Assembly (NCBI GenBank): GCA_025084515.1
Contig: JAJAGP010000863.1
Coordinates: 212,462 to 276,461 of the forward strand
Direction: 5' to 3'
Source of the DNA: Ancistrus triradiatus
Taxonomy: Eukaryota; Chordata; Actinopteri; Siluriformes; Loricariidae
DNA length: 64,000 bases
Of this stretch, positions 1 through 11,800 are shown one piece after another. The translations under genes were made by a program, and so were the position numbers. The notes under the pieces were generated by a model that made no database searches, was not told the origin of the DNA, and saw only the letters and a program-made list of their open reading frames with translations. Position 1 is the stretch's first letter. Every line of letters begins with the position of its first letter.

Positions 1-145
1 GCAGATCCCTTACCAGAGGGGCTTACAACTGGTTAAAATTTTAAAATCCAAAGCCCCCAATCGTAGGTTAAGGAACGTGAATTTAAGGAACCAAACAGTG
101 GCAGCACTGAGATTTGAACCCTGTACTTTATAGCCTGTTTAGGGC
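1..145 (-). mobile_element. tRNA-derived SINE fragment
   Basis: A degenerate reverse-oriented copy of the SINE that recurs across the window. The B-box-like 'ttgaaccctg' stretch, the 'cagtggcag' block and the 'aggttaagg' block appear in the same order as in the better copies at 18847-19048 and 55980-56182. Bases 145-820 hold nothing I recognise. Confidence 0.6.
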
Positions 146-822
146 AGTGAAAATGCAGTTCTATTAATATTGGTGTTACAGTTAATCTGACCGCACACTA
201 GCAGGGGACACCTCAGCCTTTGGAACATTTTGTTGAGAGTTTTTTAGGAAGATGCTGAGAGTTCTTTTGAAGCTCCTGTGAAGTTATCATTAGCTCTGTT
301 TTTTTGTTTCCTTGGTCTGTTCATTTTGCACGAAGGCGATGACATTGAGGGGTTGGAGGTTCTGGCTCTGTTATCGGCGCGTCTCCGCACGGACCGTAGC
401 CTGGCAGGCTCAGTCTTGCGCTCCACATGATACAGGGGGATTGAGAGGGAACATACATCACACAGGAGGCTCGGTCGCTGCTTCAGGACAGAACCAACAT
501 GTAAAGCAGCACTCGAAAACAGTTTCATTTAGTATTCAAGTGTGTCGTAACCTCACCAACCGAATCGTTATGTCAGGTGGGAAGAGTTTTCCCATTGTAA
601 CATACATTGTAAACACGCTAGTAGAGTAATGTCACACCCCAACTCCCACCCTTGCCTTCTGCCGTAGGACCGAGCCAGTGCCCATCCAAAGGAGCACTGA
701 CACTGGGGTGCCCATGCCATGGGTGGAATACAAATCAGTTTATGCTCGTTCCAACAAAGATGTCCAGCATTATGAACTGAGCTAGTGTTGTGAAAATGGA
801 TCGATTGTGAGGCCTTTCACTA

Positions 823-2127
823 CAGTGGGGCAAAAAAGATTTAGTCAGTCCACGACGGTGCAAGTTCTCCTATTAGAAAGATGAGAGAGGTTCTGTAATT
901 TTCATCATAGGTCACTTCAACTATGAGAGACAAAATGTAAAAAAAAATCCAGGAAATTCCATGAGGATTTTTAAAGAAATTTAATTCTGTAAATTGTGGT
1001 GGAAAAATAATTATTTGGTCAATAACAAAAGTTCAACTCAATTCTCAATAAAAAAACATAAACTTTGTGGCCAATGGACAGGGTTAAACTCTTTCAACAG
1101 GTTTGCACACATTAGCTGGTATTTTGGCCCCATTCCTCCATGCAGATCTCCTTAGAGCAGTGATGTTTTGGGTTGTCGCTGGGCAAACACGGACCTTAAT
1201 CCCTCCACAAAAATTTCTATGGGGTTGAGGTCTGGAGACTGGCTAGGCTACTCTAGGACATTGAAATGCTTTACGGAGGCACTCCTTTGTTGCCAAGCGT
1301 GTGGTTTGGGGATCATTGTCATGCTGGAAAGACCCAGCCACTTCCATCTCAATGCTGTCACTGATGGAAGGGGTTTGCTTTAAATTTTCACGATACATGG
1401 CCCCTGTTCATTTTTCCTTTTAACACGAATCAGTCATCTGTCCCCTTTGCAGAAAAAGCAGCCCCAAAAGCATGTGTTCCACCCCCATGCTTCACAGTAG
1501 GTATGGTGTTCTTGGGATGAAAAACACAGCAGTTCTTCTTCCTCCAAACAACAACGAGTGAGTTTTACCAAAATGTTCTATTTGGTTTCATCTGACCCAC
1601 ATGATATTCGCCCAATCCCTCTTCTGGATCATCAATATGCGCTCTGCCAAACTTCAGATGTGTCTGGATATGTTTTTTTTTTAAACTGCTTAAGCATGGG
1701 GACACGCCTGGCCACTACAGGATCTGAGTCACCTGGTGTCTTTCGACAGCTCTTTGGTCTTGGCCATGGTTGAGGTTTAAGTCTGGACTGTTTGAGGCTG
1801 TGGACAGGTGTCTTTTATACCAGATTAACGAGGTCAACAGGTGCCATTATACAGGTAACGAGTGGAGTACGAAGAGCTCTAAAGAAGATGTTACAGGTCT
1901 GTGAGCGCCAGGAAATCGTGTTTGTTTGTGGGTGGGACCAAATACTTATTTTCCACATGATTAAATAAATTTTTTTAAAATCCTTACAAGTGATTCCGGA
2001 TTTTTTTTCTCTTTTGTCTTTCATAGTTGAAGTGTACCTATGATGAAAATTACAGACCTCTCTCATCTTTCTAAGTAGGAGAACTTGCACAATCAGTGGC
2101 TGACTAAATACTTTTTTGCCCCACTTT
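823..2127 (-). mobile_element. Degenerate Tc1-like transposon
   Basis: The ends are inverted repeats, 'cagtggggcaaaaaa' on the left and its near complement 'ttttttgccccact' on the right, next to TA. Read on the minus strand, the middle encodes remnants of a Tc1 transposase, including the [14 protein letters not shown] block before the third catalytic residue around 1190-1240. No continuous frame remains, so the copy is dead. The partial copy at 27685-28290 is the same family. Confidence 0.85.
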
Positions 2128-2277
2128 ACATGTGTAAGAGTACGGTAAATGTATGAAGGCTGCAGGTGTAAATGAAATAGTAAGACTTTTACCTGTAAAG
2201 ATACACTGATTATGGGGCTTGTGTTTATCGGGTGGTGACAGGTTTAAATGCTTTGTATGTCTCTTTGTCTGTCTCAG

Positions 2278-2675
2278 TTGAGAGACCCAGAGGAAATCAG
2301 TAAGTGTGTGGCTGAGTGTGAGGCGAGAATAGAGATAGGTGAGTACTGTGCCATTACTTTTCTACTACTGGCATTAATGAAGAGTGTTATAATAGCGCTG
2401 TAAATTTACTGATGACGCTGATGTGTGTGTTGTATCACAGGACTGCATTACAGGAATCCATACCCCAGACCTGTAAGTCCAGCTGACATAAATCATGACT
2501 TGATATTAATAAAACAACAAGGCAAAGAACAATAATAATCAATCTCTGTATGTCTATGCAGTTATATCTTCCACCAATGGGTTTAGCCACTCAGAAAGGC
2601 AGGAAGCTTCGAGGTCAGCAGAGACTGAGGAAACAAGCCAAGCCTGTGTACTTACAGTCCCATGATGAGACATAA
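2278..2675 (+). CDS. lyrm1: LYR motif-containing protein 1, last three exons (partial)
   Basis: Three exons: 2278-2338, 2441-2472 and 2562-2675 (stop TAA 2673-2675). They splice in frame to about 68 residues containing [24 protein letters not shown] and the C-terminal [11 protein letters not shown]. This matches the C-terminal half of vertebrate LYRM1 as I recall it (ARIEIGLHYKIPYPRP, KPVYLRSHDE). LYR proteins are small and generally act with the mitochondrial acyl carrier protein; the precise role of LYRM1 is not settled. The N-terminal exons, with the LYR motif, are not visible and probably lie before position 1. The splice sites are canonical: ag at 2276-2277, gtgagt at 2339, gtaagt at 2473. 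The gene lies just upstream of dnah3 on the same strand. Confidence 0.9.
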
Positions 2676-2834
2676 CACACACACTCACAATATTACTGAC
2701 AAAATATACAATGTTCATAGACTAATTTATTGCAAGCTGTAACTTACTATTTCTGTACTATTATTACAATGCATACACTCACTGTTGTTGTGTTTAAAAT
2801 GTGTGTCTTATGTGTATGTTATAGATAAATGGTG

Positions 2835-2840
2835 AATAAA
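2835..2840 (+). promoter_or_regulatory. Poly(A) signal of lyrm1
   Basis: A canonical aataaa lies 160 bases after the lyrm1 stop codon, giving a short 3' UTR. It is the first canonical signal after the stop. Confidence 0.7.
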
Positions 2841-3986
2841 ACTTGTCAAATAACTCTATTTACACTGTGTGTATACATTACATCTGCAGTTGACACAAAG
2901 AATTATATAAACAACTGCTTCATGTTTAATAGAAGCAAAATGTTTTCTTTCTACTTGTGACAAGGTTTAAAAATACCTATGTTTTCTACACTAACACGAA
3001 CCACTAACACTTTATAACAAATGTCAGCTTGGGAAATAGCTGAAGTCGATGTTTTATTCAGTGGTTAATTAGGTATTCGATTTCATATTACTGTATAATG
3101 TGGCATTATAATGTGGAATAGTAGAGGGCTTTCAATTTCTAAATATTTGTTTTCTTAACCATTTTCCAAAACAAGGAAAATTCGAATAGCAGGTTCAACT
3201 GCATATAATTCAAATGTATGTACACAATATGTTATATAAATATTTTTTTCTGAGACTTAAAACTAACAATTTGCGATAAAACTAACAATTTGGGCAAGTC
3301 TCAGTAAGGTAGAGAACTAAAATACTCTTTGTCTTTTCATGTAATAAATCTACACAGCATTATATGTTACATACATAGCCTCTACATACATTATCTCTGC
3401 TCAAATAAATGTTACAAATGTAATATTAACGTCAACACTGCCCAACTGTAAGCTAGCGTACATTTTATTTTATTCTTTATAAACTAGCCTTTGACTCCAG
3501 TGGCTGTCAGTACGACACTGAGTCGGTTCCCTCGAACACCACACACGAGAAGATTTATTTGAGCGAGTCTTAATTTGTTTGATTCAGGGGCATAGAGTGA
3601 GTCCAAATGGGATGTGGAATGGCGAATCGATTCGCACGATGCATTAAAAAAGTCCGTTGAAAGGATGCGTTGGTGAATCGCTTATCTCACGAGCATTTTC
3701 GGTTAACTGATTATACAAAGAGTTGTTAATGTATTATTTTTTATATACTACTTTTGATCGTTGCGCATTGTTTTGAGCTGTTTTAGCTTTATTGTATGCT
3801 ATGGTTTATCTGTACTACTCCGTTGCTATGTAATTATCCTGGCGTTAATAACGGTAACAGCGGGCTGGGGTGTAGCCAGTCTGAGCACGCGACAGGCTAC
3901 AAATAACAAACTCGCAGGACCTGAATTATTTTCTCTGGACAGGTATTTATTACATATTTTATACTATTTAACCTTCTGTTTTTACT

Positions 3987-4160
3987 CAACAGAGAGATAA
4001 AAATATTTGTTAAGTCCTGTAAACTCTACATGTCTTGATAATGGTTACTCTAAACTTGTTTGGAATGTGCATTGCTGTTCGGAAGTTACTTATTTTATTA
4101 CTGTTTATTGTTTGTGGGGGCTTTTTTTATAGTGTTATATTACTCGATTCCACGCAGCCA
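3987..4160. repeat. Diverged duplicate, copy 1
   Basis: This stretch resembles 5284-5460. Both run through 'acagagaga', 'aaatattt', 'gtaaactctaca', 'gtgcattg.tgttc', 'tgtttattgtttgt' and 'tagtgttat' to 'tattac' and 'attccac'. The hAT-like element at 4488-5090 lies between the two copies. No coding potential is seen. Confidence 0.6.
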
Positions 4161-4487
4161 CTATAAACATTAAATTTACTAGAGATGTTAACTTCTCCCT
4201 TCGCAGAGTGTTAGTGTAATCTTTTCTTGGAGTATCCATGTACTTTCAAGTGGACTACAGACAGGCACGTTACGACAACTAAGACCTTCTATTCAAACCA
4301 GTAAGAAAAAAACGTCACTTTTTTAGCTATTGTTAGTAATAAAAACTGCACAAAAGGGACCTATGATTATACTGTATAAACAAAAAGGTAAATAGGCGTT
4401 AGTTAGGGTTGTGGACAAGCACCTGCCAGAGTTACGAAATGAAGCTTTAACATCCCTACAGTTCAACCATGTACAGTGATTACCGAT

Positions 4488-5090
4488 AGGGATGCACCGA
4501 TATTGGAATTTATTGGGCCGATACGATAACCGATTTTTAGAACATTATTGTGGCCGATACCGAGGTTAAAAACCGATAATTTAACCTTTCTGGCATCTTT
4601 CAAATACAATAAATTAATGTTTGCAACAAAATTACAAATAATAAACAAATAAAACATTTAATCAGACCTGACGATTACTGTAAACACAAGGTGCAAGTTA
4701 TCAAAGGAAAAAGGTTTAATTAGATTCATTTTAACCTTTTCTTTTTTTTAAGTTTCTGAATTGTACAGGCAAGCACAAGAACAATTAAGATTATAGAAAG
4801 CTTATGGGGGGGGGGGGGGGGGGGGGGGGGGAATGAGGAAGATCCAAGAAGAATAGAACTTGCATACAGAACTATACAGTCAGCATCATCAGATATTTTG
4901 CTTAAGAGTAAACAGCCAAAAGAAAAATGAATAAATTATTAATATGTAACTAGATTCATAAATTATCGGTAATAATATCGGCTAAAATTCTAATATTCGG
5001 ACCGATGAAGCTATCTGAAAAAAGTCCCTATATCGGCAAAATAATAATTGGCGCGAATATATCGGCCTCACTAAATACCGAGTCATTATT
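4488..5090. mobile_element. hAT-like non-autonomous element
   Basis: It opens with 'tagggatgcaccgatat', a terminal sequence typical of many vertebrate hAT elements, and contains repeated 'ccgata' and 'tatcgg' motifs towards both ends. No transposase frame is left. A run of 26 G occupies 4806-4831. The right boundary is uncertain. Confidence 0.6.
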
Positions 5091-5283
5091 TCCTCCACTA
5101 ATATCTGACTAAGGGAGGCTCTGTTACAAAACTATGTGGTAACTTAAAAGTTTTGTTTTTTCTGAGAAAAAGTCGAACAGTATTATTTCTAATGAGTATA
5201 CCACCAAGATTCCTTGGTGGTACTGTACTCTGTAGAAAATAATACTTATTCGATGTTTTTGTAAAAAACGAAACTGCTTTACT

Positions 5284-5460
5284 CTAAACAGAGAGAAGAA
5301 ATATTTTGTAGTTAAGTCTGTAAAACTCTACAAGCTTTGATATTGGGTTATCTAAAATTGGTTTGACTGTGCATTGATGTTCATTGTGTTACTATCATTA
5401 TATATGGTGTATTGTTTGTTGCTATAGTGTTATGCGATATATTACTCTATTCCACAGCAG
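5284..5460. repeat. Diverged duplicate, copy 2
   Basis: The partner of 3987-4160, a few hundred bases upstream of the first dnah3 coding exon. The blocks line up in the same order with many substitutions and small indels, so the duplication is old. Confidence 0.6.
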
Positions 5461-5885
5461 GTTTCCTTAGGTTTTTGTTTGTTTGTTTGTTTGTGTTTGG
5501 GTTGCAGTGCTGGTGGTCTCCATTACTAGTCAGTACTATATCTGAAACTGTCAGTATAAGCAATTTTAACTCCGTTACGCCACATTTTTGGTATGGTGAT
5601 ACACACAGGTACAAAAAAGTTGAGCCCGACAGGTTTATGGCAGTAGTTGTAATATGGGTGCACACCTGGTCTGCATTACATTACATAGCCTTATTATCTG
5701 TTAAGTTTCACATTTTCAGTCATGGGAAACTTTGTGTTAAACTACACCAGTCAGACCTTAAAGCATCACCCGTTTTGTGAATGTGTGCACTATGAAATAT
5801 TTAATTTTAGCTGTGTTTTTGTTACTTTAAGAATGGTTTCTATAGGTTGAAACTGTATGCGCATTTTTCCTAAAAGGAAGACCTG

Positions 5886-8800
5886 ATGGACAGTATGAGC
5901 TGTTCATGTGAACTGTCTCCCCTCCCACAGTCATCCTCCCCTCTACATTCTGATCTGTTTCAGGTATGTGCATTTATGATGGCTTTATATATTTATTTTT
6001 TATTGACATATACTTTTGGATTAAACTGGACACCACCATGCAGCCTTTTATGTACAGTAACTTTTTTAACTTAACTGTTCTAAACTCTGCATTAACTGCT
6101 TTTTGTGTCCTATATGACAAACACTTGAAGGACTAACTTTCTTGGTTGTAGAAGGTGCTGCAGTCCACTCACTTCCCTCCGATCCTGCAGAATCCATCTT
6201 GGACTCTGGCGGCTCCTTTTAAGGGTCAACGTCAGCACAGAACTCCCAGCGAGTGTATCGGCAGCAACTACAGCCCACGAGCACGACACCTGAAGATTAT
6301 ACAGCTGCAACGCAGACGTAGCCAGCCCTGTATCCTTATACACTAACACATACATGCGCACACTGTACACACACTCACACTTTATCTGGAGCCACCTTGT
6401 GTTCTGCACACATTCACACACGATCATTAAAATGTACATATGAAGTGTGGTCATTTCTTAACTCTCTATGGTGCCAGTCAGGTGGTCCACTAAGGAGAGG
6501 CTGAAATTCACTTCCAGAGAGCTTGAGTAAACATACCCACACAGCACATATGATATGTCTAATTTAAAAATGAACAGAATGATTATAGTGGACAATCAGT
6601 TTCCATTTCATCAAATATAATAAATTAAACCAAGCACAGTAGCAACATTAAGGATTTTACGTTGGAAATTTGTTTTAATCTTTTACTCTTAAGCTGTTCT
6701 GTTTGTCACGTAGTCTCAGTCTACTTCAGTGACAAATTTGCTCCGACAATAGCTGCAAAAAAGTTTGACTTTATCAAGAAAGCCAGGAAGTAATCTGCAA
6801 CAAATATTGTTATTAAAACACCAATTGCAGCTGCTAGTTAAAGCAAGTATGAACTTGTGCAGTTACTTGAGAATTACAGGTGGATCCAGCAATGAAAATA
6901 TGTTAACATAGTCAAAAAATGCTGTTTTTCTGTGTTAATGCATGAATATATCCCATAATATTAATCCAACACAAAGCCCTTTATTAGGAACACTTTATTA
7001 ATACTGGGCAAGACCTCCATTTGCTCTAAAAATAGCCTCATTTTGTTATGGCATGGATTCCACAAGTTGTTGATATGATAGTGTAACACATTTCCTCCAA
7101 ATTTTTCATGTGGTACTTTCATTCTGCAAGTCTCCATAATCCCAAATGATTCAGATCCAGTGACTGTGAAGGCAACTGAAGAAAATTAATTGAAACCAGT
7201 TTGAGATGACTATTACTTTGTGACATTAGCATGCTGGAAGTAATCACTGGAAGAAGGGTACATTGTGACCATGAAGGGACGCACATGGTCAGCAACAATA
7301 CTCAGATAGGCTGGGCATTCAAGCGATGATTGATTGGTATTGACAAACTCCAAGTGTGCCAAGAAAACATTCTGCACACCATCACACCACCCCACCAGCG
7401 TGGACTGTTGACACAGGGCACGTTGTGTTTGTGGATTCAGACTATTGGTGGCAAAGACTGACCCTACCACCTGTGTGAAATTGAGCTGAAGCTGAAATTG
7501 AGATCAGGTTAGGCTACATTTTTGTAGTCTTCAGCTGTCCAGTTTTGGTGAGCAAAAAACTCAAATTATTCCCTCACAGCATGTGCAGTCTTCAGGGTGC
7601 ATTGTGCCGTTGAAAGAGACTAGAGCCTTCAGTACCATTGCTGTGGCATTAGTTGGAAGGTGCTCGCCACTGCTGAATGGCAGTACCCCACAAGCCTTGC
7701 TATTTCGGATATACTCGGACTCAGTCTTCTGGACTTACTGGTTTGGCATTTGTCAAAAAATGCCCATTTCTCTCACATCCATCACGCTGGCTATGAGAGA
7801 AGACTACACTTACTGTATAATATCTCCCAAACTTTGATAGGTCCAAACCACTCTTCTCCTACTTCTCCAAACCTTGTCAGTGTATATGGTATGAGTTTAT
7901 ACACACCAATCAGCCATAATACCACTGACATGTGAAGGGAATAAAATTGACAGTGTGATGCTCATAAGTCATTCACAACTTCAGCCCAGCATCCCTCAAT
8001 GTTGCTTCGATATAATCATTATTTGTTTGCCACATTCTAGGTTTTAGAAGAAGGGAGTCTTGGTTTACACACAGAACAACGATTTGTTGTATGTGGAATA
8101 GGGCTGCAACAACATTGTCGATAACGAATTTCATTATCGATTCGTTGGGTTGCATGATTTATGTGTCCCTCCCCTTATCATATCCGCTTATGTTACTTGC
8201 GGCACTTCATCAACACTGGAAAAAAAACACGAGCGATTGAACGGAGCGAGGCGGAGCCGGCGCGGACGCGGAATCTTCAAAACAAGTTAGCGTTAAGAAT
8301 TAAATAAATTCTACAAATGAAACATGACTGACGCAGAGAAGAAGGTTCGGCGTAAGTAATCAAAAGTGTCGTAGCACTTCATGCTTCACATAACAAAAAA
8401 TGTGTAACATGCAAGCTTTGCAAAAGTGATCTGACCTGGAACGGGAGCACCCCGGTGCTGATACAGCCCTCGAAACGGAAACATGTTAGTCACCGATGAG
8501 GATGAAGGGAGCTCAACAACAGCGTAAGTCACCACAATATCCCGAGTTATTAATTGACTGATTAATCGATTATTAAAATAATTGTTAGTTGCAGCCCTAA
8601 TGTGGAAATAACTTTTTTCCTACATATATTTATTAATTAATTTATCTAATTAAGTTCATGTCAGCATCAGTGGCTATATTCATGACAGGAGCATGGTCCC
8701 AACTGTATTTGTCAAACACAGACACACTGGTGCAATTTAGAGAGACCAGTTAACGCATGTCTTTGGAATGTGAGAGGAATCTGCAGTACCTGTAGAAACC

Positions 8801-11800
8801 TCACACAGATAGAGGGAGACCATGCAAACGTGACATAGGCTGAGCATTGGGATCATACTGGGGATCTCTGGAGCTGTGCAACGACAGTTCTAACCACTTG
8901 TGCCACCATGCCATTTTTCCAACAGTTGCAATTTTAGGAGTATGAAAACATTTAGCCACCGTAGACAAAAGGAGATTATTTTTTTACTGGTGATTGAGCT
9001 TCTTACTTGAATCTCTCTGAGGGAGAGAGGCCTGAGAAATGAATATCTCAATTCTTTCCATATGTATCACTGGCATACAAGTATATACAGTAAATATTCA
9101 TATTTGCTAATTTGAAGGGAAAATGCAAATTTCCTTGTTTGTGTTTTTTTTTTTTTTTTGTAACAGATACCAGCCTGCCTCTCCAGATCACAGGAAGGCT
9201 GTGGCCCCAGAAAACCGACCTTTAAGCCCAAGCCAGCAGCTAGACTTAATGCGCACTCGAGAGGAGCAGGAAAGGACGACCCAGTTGGAACCTACTCAGA
9301 GAGATTTAGAGGTCAGAAATTCTGGCACCCACCTATCTCTAAACCTGTTCTCTTGTCCTGCTATTCACTGTTTATTGTTCCAACTTGATAATCTGTCAGT
9401 TTAGATCTTTGATAATAGAAGAATAAAGCTTATTTCTTGTTCACTGTTTTTCAGAGGTATATGTTCTACATCAGTCATGGGATTCAGGAGCACGAGCTTG
9501 CCCCTCAGCCCTCTCAGCACACCTCCAACATCCTTAAGCTCCTTCCTGCCGGTTTCCAAGGAGAAGAGATGGCATTGTCTCGCACTGAACTCATGGAGGA
9601 AGTGAAGCAGGATTTTATTTTCAGCATTCGCAAGAGCATTGGTGAGTCACATGCAAGGTACAGTCTGGTTCAATAGTGTGGGTGCACTGATAGGGTTGTA
9701 CTAAGCCGTTTTCACACCAAACAGTTCTAATTTGGGAGTAACTGTCCCCCGTGGAGCTCCCCCGAGAAAAACATTTGTTCCAGGGTCTTTTTCGGTTTGC
9801 ATTCACACCACCAGTAGGAACGCTTTGTCATGCTAAAGAGACGTATGCTGCTCAAATTTTACTTGGACGACTCAAAATCATGCTGTACCTTCTCTGTCGC
9901 GTATAGGATCAGTAAAGCCTGAACTTTTGTTTATGTTTTTTTCAATTATGAGCATCTGTTGTTTATAAGGTTATGAAGTACAAGTATATTTAAACGTCAT
10001 GGTTGAGCTGAACACAGCCTCTTGTGTCTTTACCAATCACTATACACTTGTCTGGACCAATCGTCGTACTTATACCTCTAGACCAGTCACCACATACTTA
10101 CATCAATCAAGGCTCCTATGCACTGAGAAAAGATGCTGTCTTGCGTTCTAAGAACTACAATCGTTCCCAGTTCCTGGCGTGCAAACACACATCAAAGGCC
10201 GCACAGTTCTAAGCACTTTAATAAAGTTCCTCTGGTGCGAAAGCGCCTCAACACACACATCACCTCAACAGACTTTCTTACAAAAGGACCCCTGAGGACC
10301 ATAAGTTACAGCCTGGCTGTGTATTTTTTCTTGATTTTAAACTTTTTGTAAAATGATAGTAGCCTAGTACTCCACATGTTTTATTTCTCTCTCTGTCTGC
10401 AGTGGATTATATCCTGGTGGACCCAGCAGAGAGGGAGAGGTTGTCTGTCTCTAGCATTCCTCGTCCATTTCCTCAGCATGTGATCCGTGCTCCTGTTCTG
10501 TGGTCAAAGAGTTACAGGGATGCTCACAGTTGGAACACAGACCATCTGTTTACTGTCAATCCCATGATGCTGCAGCTACAGGAACTTTGGTTCAACAAGT
10601 AAATGCTCAGTTTTTGCCTTGTTATCCTTATTATTATCTCTCTTGGTGCTTGGGTACCCCAGAGACCCGGGTTCAGGTGTCAGTGGTGCCTGCCGGTCAG
10701 GCTGAGCATCACACAGATACATGATTGGCTGTGTCTGCTGTCTGTACGTTCGCCTGCACCCAGTGAGTACTGGGAAACACTCTGCCCCCACAGTGGTATA
10801 AAATCTCTCTTAAGTAGAGATACATGATATGGCATTAATATCATATGGCAAAATATTTTATACGTATTTATACATGTTTACAAATATCTGTCTGATCTGC
10901 AAGAGTCTTTCATTTGCTTAATGCTGAACAACACAGTGCCTTGTTTATGATTTTAATGGTTTTTAAAAGGAGGAACCTCTGGTTTAGTCATCTCTCAAGA
11001 CCCAGCCCCACTCCGAGGAGCATTGGAGATGTGAGAACCTGCATCTGGCGATATTGGAGGCAATATGTTAGATACACACAAAGACCAGAAACTTCAGTGC
11101 AGCCCTCACTTCAAGGTGTCGGGGAACCTCAGATAATTGGCTCAATAGCGCAAATAGATCACAGACCATGACCTTAATGGCACAGGTAACCCAGAACTCA
11201 CTCTATAACCTCCAGACCTCTCTTCACCAGAGGGGGGTATTGAACAGGTGCTTTACTGACTGAGGTACTCTGGTTGGATCCCTGACTCCTGGCCTCCGTG
11301 TGAATCTACTGGATTACTTCCGATATCGCTAGGAGCACGTTCCCAAGACTCCTCGGGGTGGGGACTGGTTCTGCGGTTATCACGTTGTCACCGAACTAGA
11401 CGGGAATCCACATTAAAGGTTTGACATAAATCACAAAAACAGCCACACAACACAATTCTCCAAGCTCCCTCCACCTACACTGTAGAATACCATTGAAGAC
11501 TGCTGTTGGCTTGGCACTGCCATAACACTGAAAATACCATAGACATCCTAGTGGAAGTGTGTTTCTTATATGGCGTGCATAAATTATACAACCCCAAATC
11601 AGAAAAGGAGGGGACAGTATCGAAAATGCAAAACTAAATAAATAAATAACAATAAACACCACTTAGTATGTCTTACATTTACATTGACTTTTATTTCATT
11701 GCAGACAGTATGAACCCACAATATTTTTTGTCTGGTTGACTTAATATACATCCATTCTTGCATTTTAGGTCTGCAAAACCTTCCAAAAACTTGGATGTTG

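Noticed and set aside
5412..5780. A 122-codon open frame with hydrophobic stretches upstream of dnah3
   Set aside because: It overlaps the old duplication, has no recognisable family motif, and its codons look random.
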